A DNA stretch of 64,000 nucleotides from an uncultured Clostridia bacterium (GCA_934463165.1 CAKSJG010000007.1:32608-96607); one strand, 5' to 3'. Counted from the first letter of the stretch, positions 24,798 through 35,500 are shown. The notes: generated by a model not told the origin, from the sequence alone. Translations and numbers: made by a program.

Positions 24798-25964
24798 TTA
24801 CAATGATCTCGGCTGTTTTTTTACATACGGAGACATTAGGAAGTCTCTTCCGGCAATGCGTTTATTTATATTATTACAGCATAACGCTGCAAAGTCCGTT
24901 GCTATGATATCAATATCGAGCATGGGATGTCTCTTTGCATCGGCAGTTTTTGTTATAACATCATAATCAGAAGCGGTCTTTATTTTCTTTATAAGCGATG
25001 CGCCCTTTTGGTTGAAGGCAAGAACTCTGACATATTCGGGCGAAAGATCCTCACAAACACCGAGCATTGCAGACAAAACACAGCGCTTTATTCTGTGGAT
25101 ACTGTATCTTTTCGATATACTGTTTTTTATAAATTCCTCCAAAGTACACGAACATCTTGCGGCATTTATAATCCTGTTTGCAAGACCGTCTTCATATCCC
25201 TTTGCATTTTCAAGCTCACGTGCGGATATATTTCTTAAAAACCCGAGAATATAGCTTTCGGCATTCTTGACATTATATGTGTCTGCTCCGGAATAATCCG
25301 GCGCATAATCATTTATCCCGACTCCGTCGGTTATCATTTTTCTGATTGCCGTCGCGCTTAAATACCCATCGCATGAATCAAAACCGTGGTAATCATTTTC
25401 ACGTTTTACAGTAAACGGCTTCATTTCGGAATTCAGTTTTTCAATTGCGGACAAATAGCATATCGCAAGAGTGTTATTCGGCGAAAAAAAACTCTCATCC
25501 TCCGATTTCAGGCATTTCATCAAAGCCGCCCGACACGCATGCGGATAACCTATGCCGTTTTCCAATTCTCTTTTAAGTATTTTTTTGTAATTTTCGTCAC
25601 ACGAGGTAATACGCGCACATTTTTTTAAAAAATCAATATCGCCGCATTCGCTGCCGAATGAAATTCCGTCAACAATGCCGATTCTGTCTAAAATTTTTAC
25701 CGCTCCGAAAGCATATTCCTCCGCAGACTGGACAACATAATATGCAGGAAGCTCTATTACAAGATCCGCCCCGTTATCGACTGCCGCTCTTGCTCTGTCC
25801 CATTTATCAAAAATCGCAGGCTCGCCGCGCTGAACAAGACTGCCGCTCATTATGCACACAATATTTTTACATCCGGTTAGGCGTTTTGTCTCCTTTATAT
25901 GGTACAAATGACCAAAATGCAGCGGATTATATTCGCAAATTATCCCAATTGTGTTTAAATTCAT
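24798..25964 (-). CDS. tmcAL: tRNA(Met) cytidine acetate ligase (TmcAL, YlbM-like)
   Basis: Forms N4-acetylcytidine at the wobble position of elongator tRNA-Met using acetate and ATP. It has 388 residues. The nucleotidyltransferase-like N-terminus has the HxGH-type motif in GIICEYNPLHFGHLYHI, then IVCIMSGSLVQRGEPAIFDK and NGADLVIELPAYYVVQSAEE. The middle has GYLSATAIRKMI. The ATG at 25964 places the family's GIICEYNP motif seven codons in; a GTG at 25973 is the alternative. It stands alone, divergent from tRNA-Lys. Confidence 0.93.
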   Translation of the reverse strand: MNLNTIGIICEYNPLHFGHLYHIKETKRLTGCKNIVCIMSGSLVQRGEPAIFDKWDRARAAVDNGADLVIELPAYYVVQSAEEYAFGAVKILDRIGIVDGISFGSECGDIDFLKKCARITSCDENYKKILKRELENGIGYPHACRAALMKCLKSEDESFFSPNNTLAICYLSAIEKLNSEMKPFTVKRENDYHGFDSCDGYLSATAIRKMITDGVGINDYAPDYSGADTYNVKNAESYILGFLRNISARELENAKGYEDGLANRIINAARCSCTLEEFIKNSISKRYSIHRIKRCVLSAMLGVCEDLSPEYVRVLAFNQKGASLIKKIKTASDYDVITKTADAKRHPMLDIDIIATDFAALCCNNINKRIAGRDFLMSPYVKKQPRSL

Positions 25965-25994
25965 AATTTTCACTCACTTTTTTTTAAAAACCTA

Positions 25995-26023
25995 TTGACA
26001 TTTTATCATAAAATGTGTATAAT
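25995..26023 (+). promoter_or_regulatory. tRNA-Lys promoter, consensus
   Basis: TTGACA (25995-26000), 17 bp, TATAAT (26018-26023): exact consensus, 32 bp before the tRNA. It overlaps the promoter of tmcAL on the other strand. Confidence 0.88.
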
Positions 26024-26029
26024 AGTCAA
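26000..26029 (-). promoter_or_regulatory. tmcAL promoter overlapping the tRNA-Lys promoter
   Basis: On the minus strand TTGACT (26024-26029), 18 bp, TAAAAT (26000-26005), 36 bp before the tmcAL start. The two opposed promoters occupy the same 35 bp. Confidence 0.6.
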
Positions 26030-26055
26030 CGTTGATTACAAGATATTTAATATTT

Positions 26056-26128
26056 GCACCATTAGCTCAGTTGGTAGAGCACCTGACTCTTAATCAGGGT
26101 GTCCCGGGTTCGAACCCCTGATGGTGCA
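26056..26128 (+). tRNA. tRNA-Lys (CTT)
   Basis: Cloverleaf of 73 nt: acceptor GCACCAT / ATGGTGC, D arm GCTC..GAGC, anticodon arm CCTGA-CTCTTAA-TCAGG with anticodon CTT, T loop TTCGAAC, discriminator A. The T stem CCGGG / CCCTG has one C-T mismatch at positions 50-64. CCA is not encoded. A terminator follows. Confidence 0.96.
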
Positions 26129-26137
26129 TAAGCAAAT

Positions 26138-26174
26138 CCCTTGAAACGCAGTGTTTCAAGGGGTTTTGATTTTA
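26138..26174 (+). terminator. tRNA-Lys terminator
   Basis: Stem CCCTTGAAAC / GTTTCAAGGG with a 5-nt loop, then GTTTTGATTTT. It starts 10 bp after the tRNA. Confidence 0.88.
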
Positions 26175-26253
26175 ATTCAGTATTTTAGTCAAGAGGTCAT
26201 AGGTGTGGTAGTTGTGCGATAATATACCCTCGATTTATTCATTTAACTTTAAT

Positions 26254-26282
26254 TTGCATAATCATAATTTTTGTGTTAAAAT
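26254..26282 (+). promoter_or_regulatory. Promoter of the cupin-type AraC gene
   Basis: TTGCAT (26254-26259), 17 bp, TAAAAT (26277-26282), 17 bp before the start codon, which makes a very short 5' leader. Confidence 0.7.
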
Positions 26283-26299
26283 AAAGATTGGTGATAATA

Positions 26300-27160
26300 A
26301 TGAAATGTTTTACCAAAGACAGAGTTCTGTCAAAAAATAAAAATATAGCCATAGGTTTTCATAATGCATGCAATGAAGAAATTCACATTCATGATTTTCT
26401 CGAATTTGTATATATATCGGACGGCGAGGGCTATCAATATATTGATGAAAAAAAATACAGCGTATCTCACGGTGATATGATGTTTATAAACTACAACCAT
26501 ACGCACGCATTCAGCTCCGATACCGGTATGAAATATTACAATATATATCTTGTGCCGGAATTTATATCAAAAGAGCTTATAAACTCCAACAATGCGATGC
26601 AGATGCTGTCTTTGACGGCATTTGAAGATTTTCGCGAAACAGTAGGCTTCGAAAAACCGTTTATTCATTTTGACAAAGAAGAATCTTCAGAAATAGAAAA
26701 CTGTCTGAATGCAATGATGAGAGAATACGATAGCTGCGAGGGCGGCTATCTGACTGTTCTTAAGTCATATATGTCTGTAATCTTAACATATATTTTCAGA
26801 AAAATGAGTGTCTTTTCAGAAAATGCAGACTCTAATAACAAAGACAGACGCATAGAAATGCTCACGGAATATATAGAAAAAAATTGCACGGATGCTCTTA
26901 CGCTTGATAAGCTTGCCGAAAAATGCTTTTACAATCCGTCATATTTTTCAAGAGCTTTTAAAGAATACCGGGGCATGACGATCACAGATTTTATACACAA
27001 AAACAGAATAAAAAAAGCATGTGAAATGCTTTTGCATACCGATAAAAGCATAGATGTTATATGCAGCGAAACAGGATATTCAAACAAAAATATATTTTAT
27101 AAAAAATTTCTTAAATTTACGGGCATGATGCCAGCCGAATACAGGAAAAACGGCATATGA
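26300..27160 (+). CDS. AraC-family regulator with cupin sensing domain
   Basis: A 286-residue regulator. The N-terminal half is a small cupin (EIHIHDFLEFVYISDGEGYQ, VSHGDMMFINYNHTHAF) that usually binds a sugar. The C-terminal 100 residues are an AraC double helix-turn-helix (LTLDKLAEKCFYNPSYFSRA and IDVICSETGYSNKNIFYKKF, ending TGMMPAEYRKNG). The ATG at 26300 lies 7 nt after GGTG and is preferred to upstream TTG/GTG codons. It faces the carbohydrate locus across a shared terminator and probably answers to its breakdown products; the target is inferred from position. Confidence 0.92.
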   Translation: MKCFTKDRVLSKNKNIAIGFHNACNEEIHIHDFLEFVYISDGEGYQYIDEKKYSVSHGDMMFINYNHTHAFSSDTGMKYYNIYLVPEFISKELINSNNAMQMLSLTAFEDFRETVGFEKPFIHFDKEESSEIENCLNAMMREYDSCEGGYLTVLKSYMSVILTYIFRKMSVFSENADSNNKDRRIEMLTEYIEKNCTDALTLDKLAEKCFYNPSYFSRAFKEYRGMTITDFIHKNRIKKACEMLLHTDKSIDVICSETGYSNKNIFYKKFLKFTGMMPAEYRKNGI

Positions 27161-27169
27161 TTAAAACAG

Positions 27170-27205
27170 AAAGAACGCCGCAGTTTACAAGCGTTCTTTT
27201 TTGTT
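27170..27205. terminator. Bidirectional terminator between araC-type gene and heparinase-like gene
   Basis: Stem AAAGAACGC / GCGTTCTTT with a 12-nt loop. The plus strand continues TTTTTTGTTTTC-like; the minus strand continues CTGTTTT. It ends both convergent genes. Confidence 0.87.
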
Positions 27206-27219
27206 TTCTTCTTTTTTCA

Positions 27220-29175
27220 TTATCGGTTAATTTTTTGAATTACCTTTTTCGAATGTATACGAATTAAGGCAGTTTTTCTTTCGAGAGAATCAAATATCAC
27301 TGCACCGTCTTTTCTCAAAATACTTCCGTTAACGACAAAATATTCACTATCCTTTTCACAAAGAATAATACTGTCCGTAAGATAGCCGTTAAACTCATTC
27401 AGGCAATTACGGTGCATAACGCTTCCGTCGCTTCGTTTGTTTATATAAACATTTGTACTGCCGTCCGAAATTTTATACCCGTTTTTAAGCTCCTCCATTT
27501 TTAATCTTACATTTTTGTTTATCAGCAATGCGGAAACAAACTTTCCTCTGCCGCTCTCATCACTCATCATGCGATAACTTTCAAATGGAACGTCAATATC
27601 GGGTTCGTGGTCAAGATGACCGTTCATATGAGTCTTTTCTGCCGATGTCAGCATTAAAAATTCATCTGAAAATTCTTCATTAATGTGAAGTAAATATTCA
27701 AAAATTCCATGCTCGTATGCCTCTATATCGTCATAAATCAATATAAAATTTTCCAACCATAAAAAATGCCTGAAATGTCTGCGAAAATATCTTCCCATCG
27801 GACCCGAACAGTCCGCAACGGCATATTTTACATTTCCCTCATCGATAAAGTTATAAATATGCCCTTTATTTGAAACGTGATTGTGAATATCCCTTTCGTC
27901 CTGTCCTTTTCCGTTAAACAGCACTACATTGTGCGCTTTCGAGGAACAGTAGTAGCCGACATATTTTTTGTCGGAATATTCGCACGAACCGGAATCGAAA
28001 ACCACCGCCTCGCCGTGATTGTAAAACTCAAAGTTTCCCGCATCGGCATGGGAATGATTCCAGGTATCACCGCATTTAATGGCAAGCACCGGTGAATTTT
28101 TTTTAAACGAATTTCTTAAAATTACCCAGCCTATATTTTCGTAAAACTTGCTTTTTATTTCGGGCTCACAGGAAGGTTTTTGGTATATCTGCTCATAAAA
28201 CATAAGGTCATAAACTGTTTTTTCTCTCCCTTCCCACTGTTTAACATACCAATTAAGATGCGGCTGCTCAACACCGACGCCTAAAATGCACAATGCCGAC
28301 AGCATAATTGTTTTTTCCATACAATCCCCGAAATTAACAGTCTTTGCAGTGCCGATTGACGGAATAACGGTATAAGCAAAAAAATCTCCGTATTTTTTCA
28401 AATATTCAATATCGTTAAATATTTTCTTGCAGTAAACAGACTCATACACATATTTGAAAAGGCAGTATTCCCTCAGTGAATAATCGAGATATGATACGCT
28501 CTCATAAAATCCGCCGTCATCAAAATTACACTGCTTTTTATTTATGGGGTTTCCTTTATACAAAAACCATGCCTTTGCCGCGTTTGCCATTTGTGAAACA
28601 TAAAAATCCGCATCATCAACCATATCGCGCATTGCCGCCGCGGCAGCTCCTGCGCATGAAACACATACAACCCACCAGTTATGTCCCATTGTATCAAGTG
28701 CATGTATGCGGGTTTCGGGAAGAACCCAATCTTCGGCAATAGGTTTTATTCCTTTTTCAAATGTTGCCTGTGCAATTATCTTCCTTTCAAAATCCGACAA
28801 ATAATCGCCAAGCATAGTATAGCCATACACCATAGCCTTGCAAAAATTGGCATTGTTTAGTTCGCTGTGCCCCATACTGTTGCTGCTGTGCCACTTTTTG
28901 TATCCGGAATAATAAAGCATAAGCTCTTTTGCCTTTTGTGCAAAACGCTCATCTTTGGTATGAAGGTATGCACAGCATAAATATGGCATTGTTTGAGAAA
29001 ACGGTATCGACGCATCATAGTAATTTCCGTGCTGTCCTTTTCCGGCGTCGGCATATGCCTCATCAATCAGCCTTGTCTGCAAACCTTCTTCCGCTTTTTT
29101 AAGAACATCATTTAATATATCCTGCCACATTTTACTGTCTGAATATTTAACCGCCGTATCATCTGAATAAAACAT
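27220..29175 (-). CDS. Heparinase II/III-family polysaccharide lyase, cytoplasmic
   Basis: A 651-residue protein without signal peptide. The N-terminal half is an alpha/alpha toroid (GKGQHGNYYDASIPFSQTMP, MGHSELNNANFCKAMVYGY, then ALDTMGHNWWVVCVSCAGAA). The C-terminal half is the beta-sandwich typical of heparinase II/III-like lyases, with the signature DTWNHSHADAGNFEFYNHGE and VVFDSGSCEYSD. Such lyases break uronic-acid linkages by beta-elimination (heparin, alginate and related acidic glycans); which substrate cannot be told. AAGGCGG precedes the ATG. It lies 217 bp after the last secreted enzyme with no terminator between, so it may be the last gene of the locus transcript. Its cytoplasmic place fits action on imported oligosaccharides. 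Confidence 0.87.
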   Translation of the reverse strand: MFYSDDTAVKYSDSKMWQDILNDVLKKAEEGLQTRLIDEAYADAGKGQHGNYYDASIPFSQTMPYLCCAYLHTKDERFAQKAKELMLYYSGYKKWHSSNSMGHSELNNANFCKAMVYGYTMLGDYLSDFERKIIAQATFEKGIKPIAEDWVLPETRIHALDTMGHNWWVVCVSCAGAAAAAMRDMVDDADFYVSQMANAAKAWFLYKGNPINKKQCNFDDGGFYESVSYLDYSLREYCLFKYVYESVYCKKIFNDIEYLKKYGDFFAYTVIPSIGTAKTVNFGDCMEKTIMLSALCILGVGVEQPHLNWYVKQWEGREKTVYDLMFYEQIYQKPSCEPEIKSKFYENIGWVILRNSFKKNSPVLAIKCGDTWNHSHADAGNFEFYNHGEAVVFDSGSCEYSDKKYVGYYCSSKAHNVVLFNGKGQDERDIHNHVSNKGHIYNFIDEGNVKYAVADCSGPMGRYFRRHFRHFLWLENFILIYDDIEAYEHGIFEYLLHINEEFSDEFLMLTSAEKTHMNGHLDHEPDIDVPFESYRMMSDESGRGKFVSALLINKNVRLKMEELKNGYKISDGSTNVYINKRSDGSVMHRNCLNEFNGYLTDSIILCEKDSEYFVVNGSILRKDGAVIFDSLERKTALIRIHSKKVIQKINR

Positions 29176-29392
29176 TTTTGTGCCGCCTTTCTGTCAGAGT
29201 GTTTTTTAAATTATAACTTCGAGCAAATCCGTAAGATTGTCTATCCTGTAATCGCATAATTCATCTGATTCTTACAGCTGTTTACAATATGCTCTCAACA
29301 GGGGAAGTAAGTTTTATTTGCAATGGAGATTTTTCTTTATTTATTGTTTTTAATTCTTTCACGTTAAATACCACTCTTGTTATGCCGTGTTT
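29176..29392. other. Gap between secreted enzyme and heparinase-like gene
   Basis: 217 bp without a supported gene. It contains an imperfect inverted repeat near 29250-29280 and a TATAAT-like site about 35 bp before the heparinase start without a good -35. A 26-codon open frame from a GTG (VKELKTINKEKSPL onward) is present on the minus strand but has no clear ribosome site. Confidence 0.5.
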
Positions 29393-32300
29393 TTAGTTCC
29401 ACGATATATTACCTGTTATACGGTAGCAATACGCGTTCGGCTCTGCCAAAGTTACGGTATTTCCGTCCGTGATTTCAACATCTGCCAATTTACTTTTATC
29501 CGCATCGAGCGCACAAACAGATGCAAGTGCACTTCCGTTATTAAATGACAGGGTCAATTTTCTGTGACGCGGAAGCACCGTGACATACCAGCCGTCATTT
29601 TCTTTTTTTGCAACAAACATTTCATTTGCCGATATTCCGCCGAAATTTACAGTTTCACCGACAGCATTTGCACGGTTTTCGGCATAAGATTTATATTCAA
29701 GACTGTACTCACCGCCGTTATCAACCAAGCGGTACTGTCCCAAAATTGTTTCTCCTCCGGAATAATAATTGCCCTCGCTTTTAAAGGTAACGCCGTTTAA
29801 CGAATCTCTTAATGCGGTTGTCACAGTATAAAACTCACCGAACTTAAAGCTGTTTCTATCGATTTTTACCGTCGCAGACGCTGTAATCTCTCCGTTTGTA
29901 ACCGACGTCATTGACACCGGTATTTTGTAATCACTAGCAATAAGTCCTCCGCTTTGCGGATAACTGTGCAGTACAATATAATTTACACTTTCGGGAATTT
30001 TTTCGTTTATTTCCCACTTAAACACCATCTTTATTTTGCCGTCTTGCTCCGATGAAGGCTGCTGAATTATTTCAATATTTGTAAGATACGGCATTATATT
30101 GAGGCTGTCGTATGTTTTTCGCACTGTACGCGGGTCAAAAAACACCTGATTTTCGGATACAATATAATCTGCAAATTTTCCGTCAAATTTCAGCGTGCCA
30201 GCACTGAAATTTTTTCCCTTTGCATAAAATCCGTACTGCGGTATAACGAAACCGTCAACAACCCTGTTTTCTTCCTCCATATTAATATATATTTCGGTTC
30301 CGTTTTTGTAAGATATATTCAGCCGTTGTTCACCATTTTCGTAATAGCCCGACAAAAGTGCCTCGCTTAAGTTTTGTTCACTTCCGGCTGAACTTATGTA
30401 TTTAACACTTTCAATCTCGCTTTTTGAAAAGCTCTTCTGTATCGGAAGCATATAATAGTATTCTTTCAGCACTTCGCTCACATTTTCAGCCGGCAGTCTG
30501 TCCTCGGCATATGCCGAATGACCGTAGGCAAGCTGTTGGGCACGATATTTATCGGAATATAATCTCTCTTTAAGATGATCTGCCTTAACATTAGTTCTCC
30601 AGCGCGTATAATATCCCATACCGTGGTTTAAAGTAAGCGGAAACACTTTTTCCAATTCAAAGTCAGGCATAAGTTTTACGTCCTCACCCGACCGTTTTTC
30701 TCCCGATGTTTCCTTAATCTGCGCCTCGTCACCGTCAATAATACCCGCAAAACGAGCATGATCCCAACCGCCCTCTGTTAAAAGAGGTCCGTTATGAATT
30801 TTCTGTATTTCTTCTACTGCGGATTTAGTATCGTTATACACCGTTTTGTGCATAGCAAATCCGTTTGCCGATGCATCATAGTCAACATCGCGGTTGTGAG
30901 GACGTGCCGCAAAAACATCAACAAAGCTTCCGCTTGTAAAATAACGCTTGTTTATTTCAGGCTCATGTTTATTTATATAATAATTGTAAAATCCCGATTT
31001 AATAAACTTGTTGAGTATCTTATATTCGCCTTCGCCGAGCACGCCGCCTCCTCTTATACTGCCATCGCTGTTTTTGATTGCGTGCGCCTCGTTATATTCA
31101 TCGTAATACGGCGAATAATCCGTATAATTGGTATGCAGGGCAAATATCCATCCGAATTTTTTCAGTTTTTCACCAAACGGAATAAGCTGTGCGTCGCCGC
31201 CGTAATCTTCATTGGCAGGATAGCTCTCGGGAAGCTTGGTATCGTATCCGTTGTTCTGCCAGATATGACGTATAAACACAACATCGGTAAGCCCGTAATC
31301 GTATAAATAATCGGCATATGCACTCATATAGCCGAATTGCTTTCTGTTTTCGGTATGTCCCCACCAATCAAGTACCATTCTGTCAGCCATTGTGCCTCTG
31401 TATTCGGAAGCCGAATTGGGTATGGATGGGAAAACATCATTTACAATTTTTGACACCGTAAACATAAGTCTTTCATTAAGTGGGCGGTAAACGCCGTCCG
31501 TATTTTTCTTGTAAGTAATCCCTGTTGTTTCCATAACGGACGAATTGCCGTATGTCCAGTCTGCATAAAGTGAAACAAAGGCATTATTTTTTATTCCGAT
31601 ATTTACAAACTGCGGCATATACGGAACAGGGATTTCTTTTTCTGTATTTACGGTATGCCTGTATTTTGTAACGGTACCGTTATCCGCCGAACATTCCATA
31701 ATAAGCGTTTTTCCCGAAATCCATATTGAATAACGAATACATTCGATTTGTGTACCGTTTAAATCGGCATATATTTCATTGACCTCCGCCTTTTTGCCGT
31801 CAAACCGAACATTACATTCAGAAACGGTGCATTCCTTTGTAAATTCAAAGCCGTCCGATATCACGTTACCTTTTTCCTCACCGTTCACCGAAACGGTAAT
31901 ATCGTTAAAACCGCCTTTACCGGGACGATAATTGTACTCTATGATTTCTGAATTTCCGCAATATATAAACACATATCCGTCAGCTGTTTTTTCAGCTGAA
32001 TTCACATAGTATTCCTCTGTATCCGGTAAAATTTCAAATTCCTTGGATTTTTGCTTCTCGGGATACGAAAAAGCAGACACAACAGGCTTCAGCCTGTTTT
32101 CATTATACCAAAGAAAAAATTTGATTTGTCCGTCCGTATTGCCTGTGCCGAAACCGTTGGGCGAATTAAAATATATTGTGTTTTCACTGTCGGTACCGGA
32201 AGTATCGGTTATATCGATGCTGATTTCAGCAAGACTGCCGTCCTTATTGTATTGTGCCCATATCGCAGACACCGATTTTTTCAGATTGTATCTGTTCCAT

Positions 32301-32512
32301 ACCGATACTGTTAATTTATTTTCAGATTTCACAATTCCCCTTCCGATAAAACACACAGTATCTTTAATGTCAATATCCTCTGCCGCGCAGACGTGCATAG
32401 GTGCCGTGTATATGACACCTATGAAAATCACAATGGTCACAGTAAATACGGTAAATATTCTTTTTAACTTTTCTTTTGCAATGTGAAGTTTGCTGTAATT
32501 ATTTATTTCCAT
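29393..32512 (-). CDS. Large secreted glycoside hydrolase-like protein, paralogue B
   Basis: A 1039-residue exported protein (signal peptide: basic start, hydrophobic FTVTIVIFIGVIYTAPM, likely cut near VCAAED). The N-terminal part is beta-rich; the middle (about 340-700) looks like a TIM-barrel hydrolase: FGWIFALHTNYTDYSPYYDE, an Asp near 531 in GSFVDVFAARPHNRDVDYDA, a Glu near 580 in GPLLTEGGWDHARFAG and LNHGMGYYTRWR. An Asp on one strand and a Glu on the next is the pattern of retaining enzymes such as GH101/GH129, but family assignment is not certain. The C-terminus is a beta-domain ending YRITGNISWN. It shares about 800 residues of layout with the upstream 1415-residue protein and overlaps it by 10 bp, so the pair arose by duplication. 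Substrate unknown. Confidence 0.72.
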   Translation of the reverse strand: MEINNYSKLHIAKEKLKRIFTVFTVTIVIFIGVIYTAPMHVCAAEDIDIKDTVCFIGRGIVKSENKLTVSVWNRYNLKKSVSAIWAQYNKDGSLAEISIDITDTSGTDSENTIYFNSPNGFGTGNTDGQIKFFLWYNENRLKPVVSAFSYPEKQKSKEFEILPDTEEYYVNSAEKTADGYVFIYCGNSEIIEYNYRPGKGGFNDITVSVNGEEKGNVISDGFEFTKECTVSECNVRFDGKKAEVNEIYADLNGTQIECIRYSIWISGKTLIMECSADNGTVTKYRHTVNTEKEIPVPYMPQFVNIGIKNNAFVSLYADWTYGNSSVMETTGITYKKNTDGVYRPLNERLMFTVSKIVNDVFPSIPNSASEYRGTMADRMVLDWWGHTENRKQFGYMSAYADYLYDYGLTDVVFIRHIWQNNGYDTKLPESYPANEDYGGDAQLIPFGEKLKKFGWIFALHTNYTDYSPYYDEYNEAHAIKNSDGSIRGGGVLGEGEYKILNKFIKSGFYNYYINKHEPEINKRYFTSGSFVDVFAARPHNRDVDYDASANGFAMHKTVYNDTKSAVEEIQKIHNGPLLTEGGWDHARFAGIIDGDEAQIKETSGEKRSGEDVKLMPDFELEKVFPLTLNHGMGYYTRWRTNVKADHLKERLYSDKYRAQQLAYGHSAYAEDRLPAENVSEVLKEYYYMLPIQKSFSKSEIESVKYISSAGSEQNLSEALLSGYYENGEQRLNISYKNGTEIYINMEEENRVVDGFVIPQYGFYAKGKNFSAGTLKFDGKFADYIVSENQVFFDPRTVRKTYDSLNIMPYLTNIEIIQQPSSEQDGKIKMVFKWEINEKIPESVNYIVLHSYPQSGGLIASDYKIPVSMTSVTNGEITASATVKIDRNSFKFGEFYTVTTALRDSLNGVTFKSEGNYYSGGETILGQYRLVDNGGEYSLEYKSYAENRANAVGETVNFGGISANEMFVAKKENDGWYVTVLPRHRKLTLSFNNGSALASVCALDADKSKLADVEITDGNTVTLAEPNAYCYRITGNISWN

Positions 32513-35500
32513 ACTATATCACCATAGATAAGAAATGAATAAGCTTCCTTATCATAAATCTTTATCTTTGTTTCTTCTCCGTCTTTTTCAAACTCAACCT
32601 CGGAAATCTTTTTGCTGTTTTCATCAAGCGCAACTATTCTTTCAACCCTTGCGTCCCTAAGTATCAGATTAAGCTCACTGTCACGAGGCTGAACGGTTAA
32701 CTTCCAGCCCCCGTTTACCTTTTTCGCCGTAAACTGATTGTCTGCCGTTACCTTGCCGAAGTCAACCATATCTCCGGGAGCATTTTCTCTTTCCTCAACA
32801 ACATACGGCTCCGATATGATTTTTACTTCATCTCCGTCTTTTACAACCTTGAATTTTCCGACTCTGACAAGATTTGTAGGAAGTGTTATATTTCCTTTGA
32901 GCTTGTATCTTTTTTGCGTTGTCTTGCTATACATAGCCATATTGACATTGTACCATTTATCATACTCAAAATCATCGGGCAAACTTATTGACTGCGTTGT
33001 TTCATAATGTCCCGATGCACTTCGCATATCGCTTGTTATGTCAAACCCTGTTGCAACAGCAAGTTTTGAATCATTTTCTTTTATGATATGAACAATAACG
33101 GAGTTTGCATCTTTCGGAGGTTCTTCTTCTATCTCCCAATCAAAGACAAGCTCTGCTTTACCGTTGTTATTCTCTGTCGGCAAAACTGTAAATGCCGCGT
33201 TCGAAAGCTTCGGCTCTATATTATAAACGCCGTAGCAGAAACGGTTGTTCCGAGCAGAGAAAAACACTTCGTCATCACCAACCGACATATCGCCCCATTT
33301 ACCGTTAAGATTTGCTCCACCTAAGGCAACATATCCGTTTTCTTTATTTTCCACATAAAAACTGTCGCATGGAAGACTATAACCGTTTACAAAAATTGTT
33401 TCGTCACTGCAGTTCACAACAATACGAGTGCCGTTTTTATATGTAATTTCAAGTGCACCGTAATCGTCCTTATCAAAGTATTTTTCGCGGAGTGCATCGC
33501 TCAAATTCAGCTTTCTTTCGCCGTCAAGGTAATAAACAGTTTTTACCTCGCTTTTTGCATACTGTTTTTGTATGGCACGCATAAGATAGTATTCCGTGCA
33601 CACTTGGTTAACATAGTTTGCAGGCATTTGGTCCATTACATAAGATTGATGCCCATATGCAAGCTGACGAGCCCTGTACCAGTCGGTTGTCTTTTGATCA
33701 TACAAACCGTCGCTTCCCTTTTTGGGAACTGTACGGCTGTAATAACCCATACCGTGATTAAGGCTTAACGGAAATACCTTGGTTAAATCAAAATCGGGAA
33801 GAAGGTATTTCGGAGCATTTTGCGCCTCAACTCCGTCAATTATTCCGGCATAACGCACATGGTCAACACCTCCCTCGCTGAAAAACGGACCGTTGTGTAT
33901 TTCCCTTATCTTATTAACAGCTTCCTCGGTTTTTTTGATAACATAACTTTCCTTGCCAGATCCCTCAAGCGATGAATCGTAATCCACATCTCTTTGAGGC
34001 GTTCTTGCTCCAAAAACATCTACAAACGACGCATTTGCACTGTATCTTTTTGTAACCTCGGGTTCATATTTGTCAATATAGTAATTGTAGTAAAACGGCT
34101 TTATAAAATTATTCAAAACACCGCCGAATGTTCCGCCCGACCTTATTTGACCCGTTGAATTTATAATAGCGTGATCTGTATTGAAATCTTTATAATTGGG
34201 CGAATAATCCGTATAATTTGTATGCAGAGCAAATCTCCAGCCAAAGCTTGAAATAAGCTTTCCTGCCGGAATAAGCTCTTCGTCGCCTCCATACGGTTGG
34301 TGCGCCGGGATTACGTCCGGTATCGTCATATCATAGCCGTCCCTCTGCCAATAGTGACGTATAAAAATTACATCGTCAAGTCCGTAATTTTTTAAATATG
34401 ACGCATAATTTGCCATTTCGTTAAAATTTGATAAATCAAAAGCCTTATATCCCCAAAGGTCAATAAGAAGATCGTCTGATATTTCCTCGCGGTAAGGAGA
34501 TATTCCGTTGTTGAAATTCGGAAACGTTTCGGTAACATCAGATGATATTGTAATCATATACTTCTCTTTGAAAGGATTGTATTCACCGTTGTCAAGCGCG
34601 CTGTAAGTTACTCCGCCGACCGACATAGAAGTGTGATTGCCGTACTTCCAGTCAAAATACGACGAGAGAAACATATTTCCGCCGAGACGCAGATTTATGT
34701 ATTCGGGAAGGTAAGCAATCTCGTCAACTTTTACACCGAACTCCGTAAGTCCGCCGACGAAACCTGCACAAGCGTTGTCGCTTTGCATGTCCAACACAAG
34801 CGTCTTGCCCGAAATACCAACTGTGTATTTTGCGTGTGCCGAAAAATCAGTGTTTGGAAGTTTATATGAAAAACTTGCCTCAACTCCGCTTTCGGTTTTT
34901 TTAACTCCGATAAGCTCTGCCGTAAGTTCGTCCGGAAGTTTTACACCTTTCTCGGTAACAAACCTTATTCCGCTCGATGCATCCGGTGTATAAAATTTTT
35001 CTCCGTTTATGCACAGGGTAAATTCCCGCATTGAACCGCATTCCGGTTTGTATTTGTAAGTTATATCTTCCTTGCCGTCCTTATACGAAAGCTCAAATAT
35101 ACCGTCTTTTTCCTCAATACTGTTTACATATTCATTATGCTTAACGGACGGAAGAATTGTGTCGCCTTTGCTCACAATATTTGTAAGCTCATTGCCGTAA
35201 TCAACAGGAACAATGCTTTTTAACACCTCAAAATCAAAAGCAGCGCTTTCATAAACCTCTCCCGTCTGCGAATTGAGCGAAACGGACAGTGATGCTTTTC
35301 CGTCATATTCTGCCGGAACAGACATAAACAATTTATTGTAGCGTTTTATATTAAGAGGAATTGTGTAGTCGTATTTTCTCCCGTTTTCATATGAAACCGA
35401 CATATTGCAGTTGCCCTTTACGGGATTTGAACAAAATATATTAAGTGCTCCGTTTATGATATCTCCGCAATCGTATGACGCTTCTTTTACGCTTGACTGC

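Noticed and set aside
24616..24966. A 116-codon plus-strand frame between the NifU-like operon and tmcAL
   Set aside because: It overlaps the 3' end of tmcAL and its terminator, and has no ribosome site or recognisable domain.
29240..29350. A 26-codon minus-strand frame (VKELKTINKEKSPL onward) in the gap before the heparinase-like gene
   Set aside because: GTG start without a clear ribosome site and too short to assess; it could be a remnant but nothing supports it.
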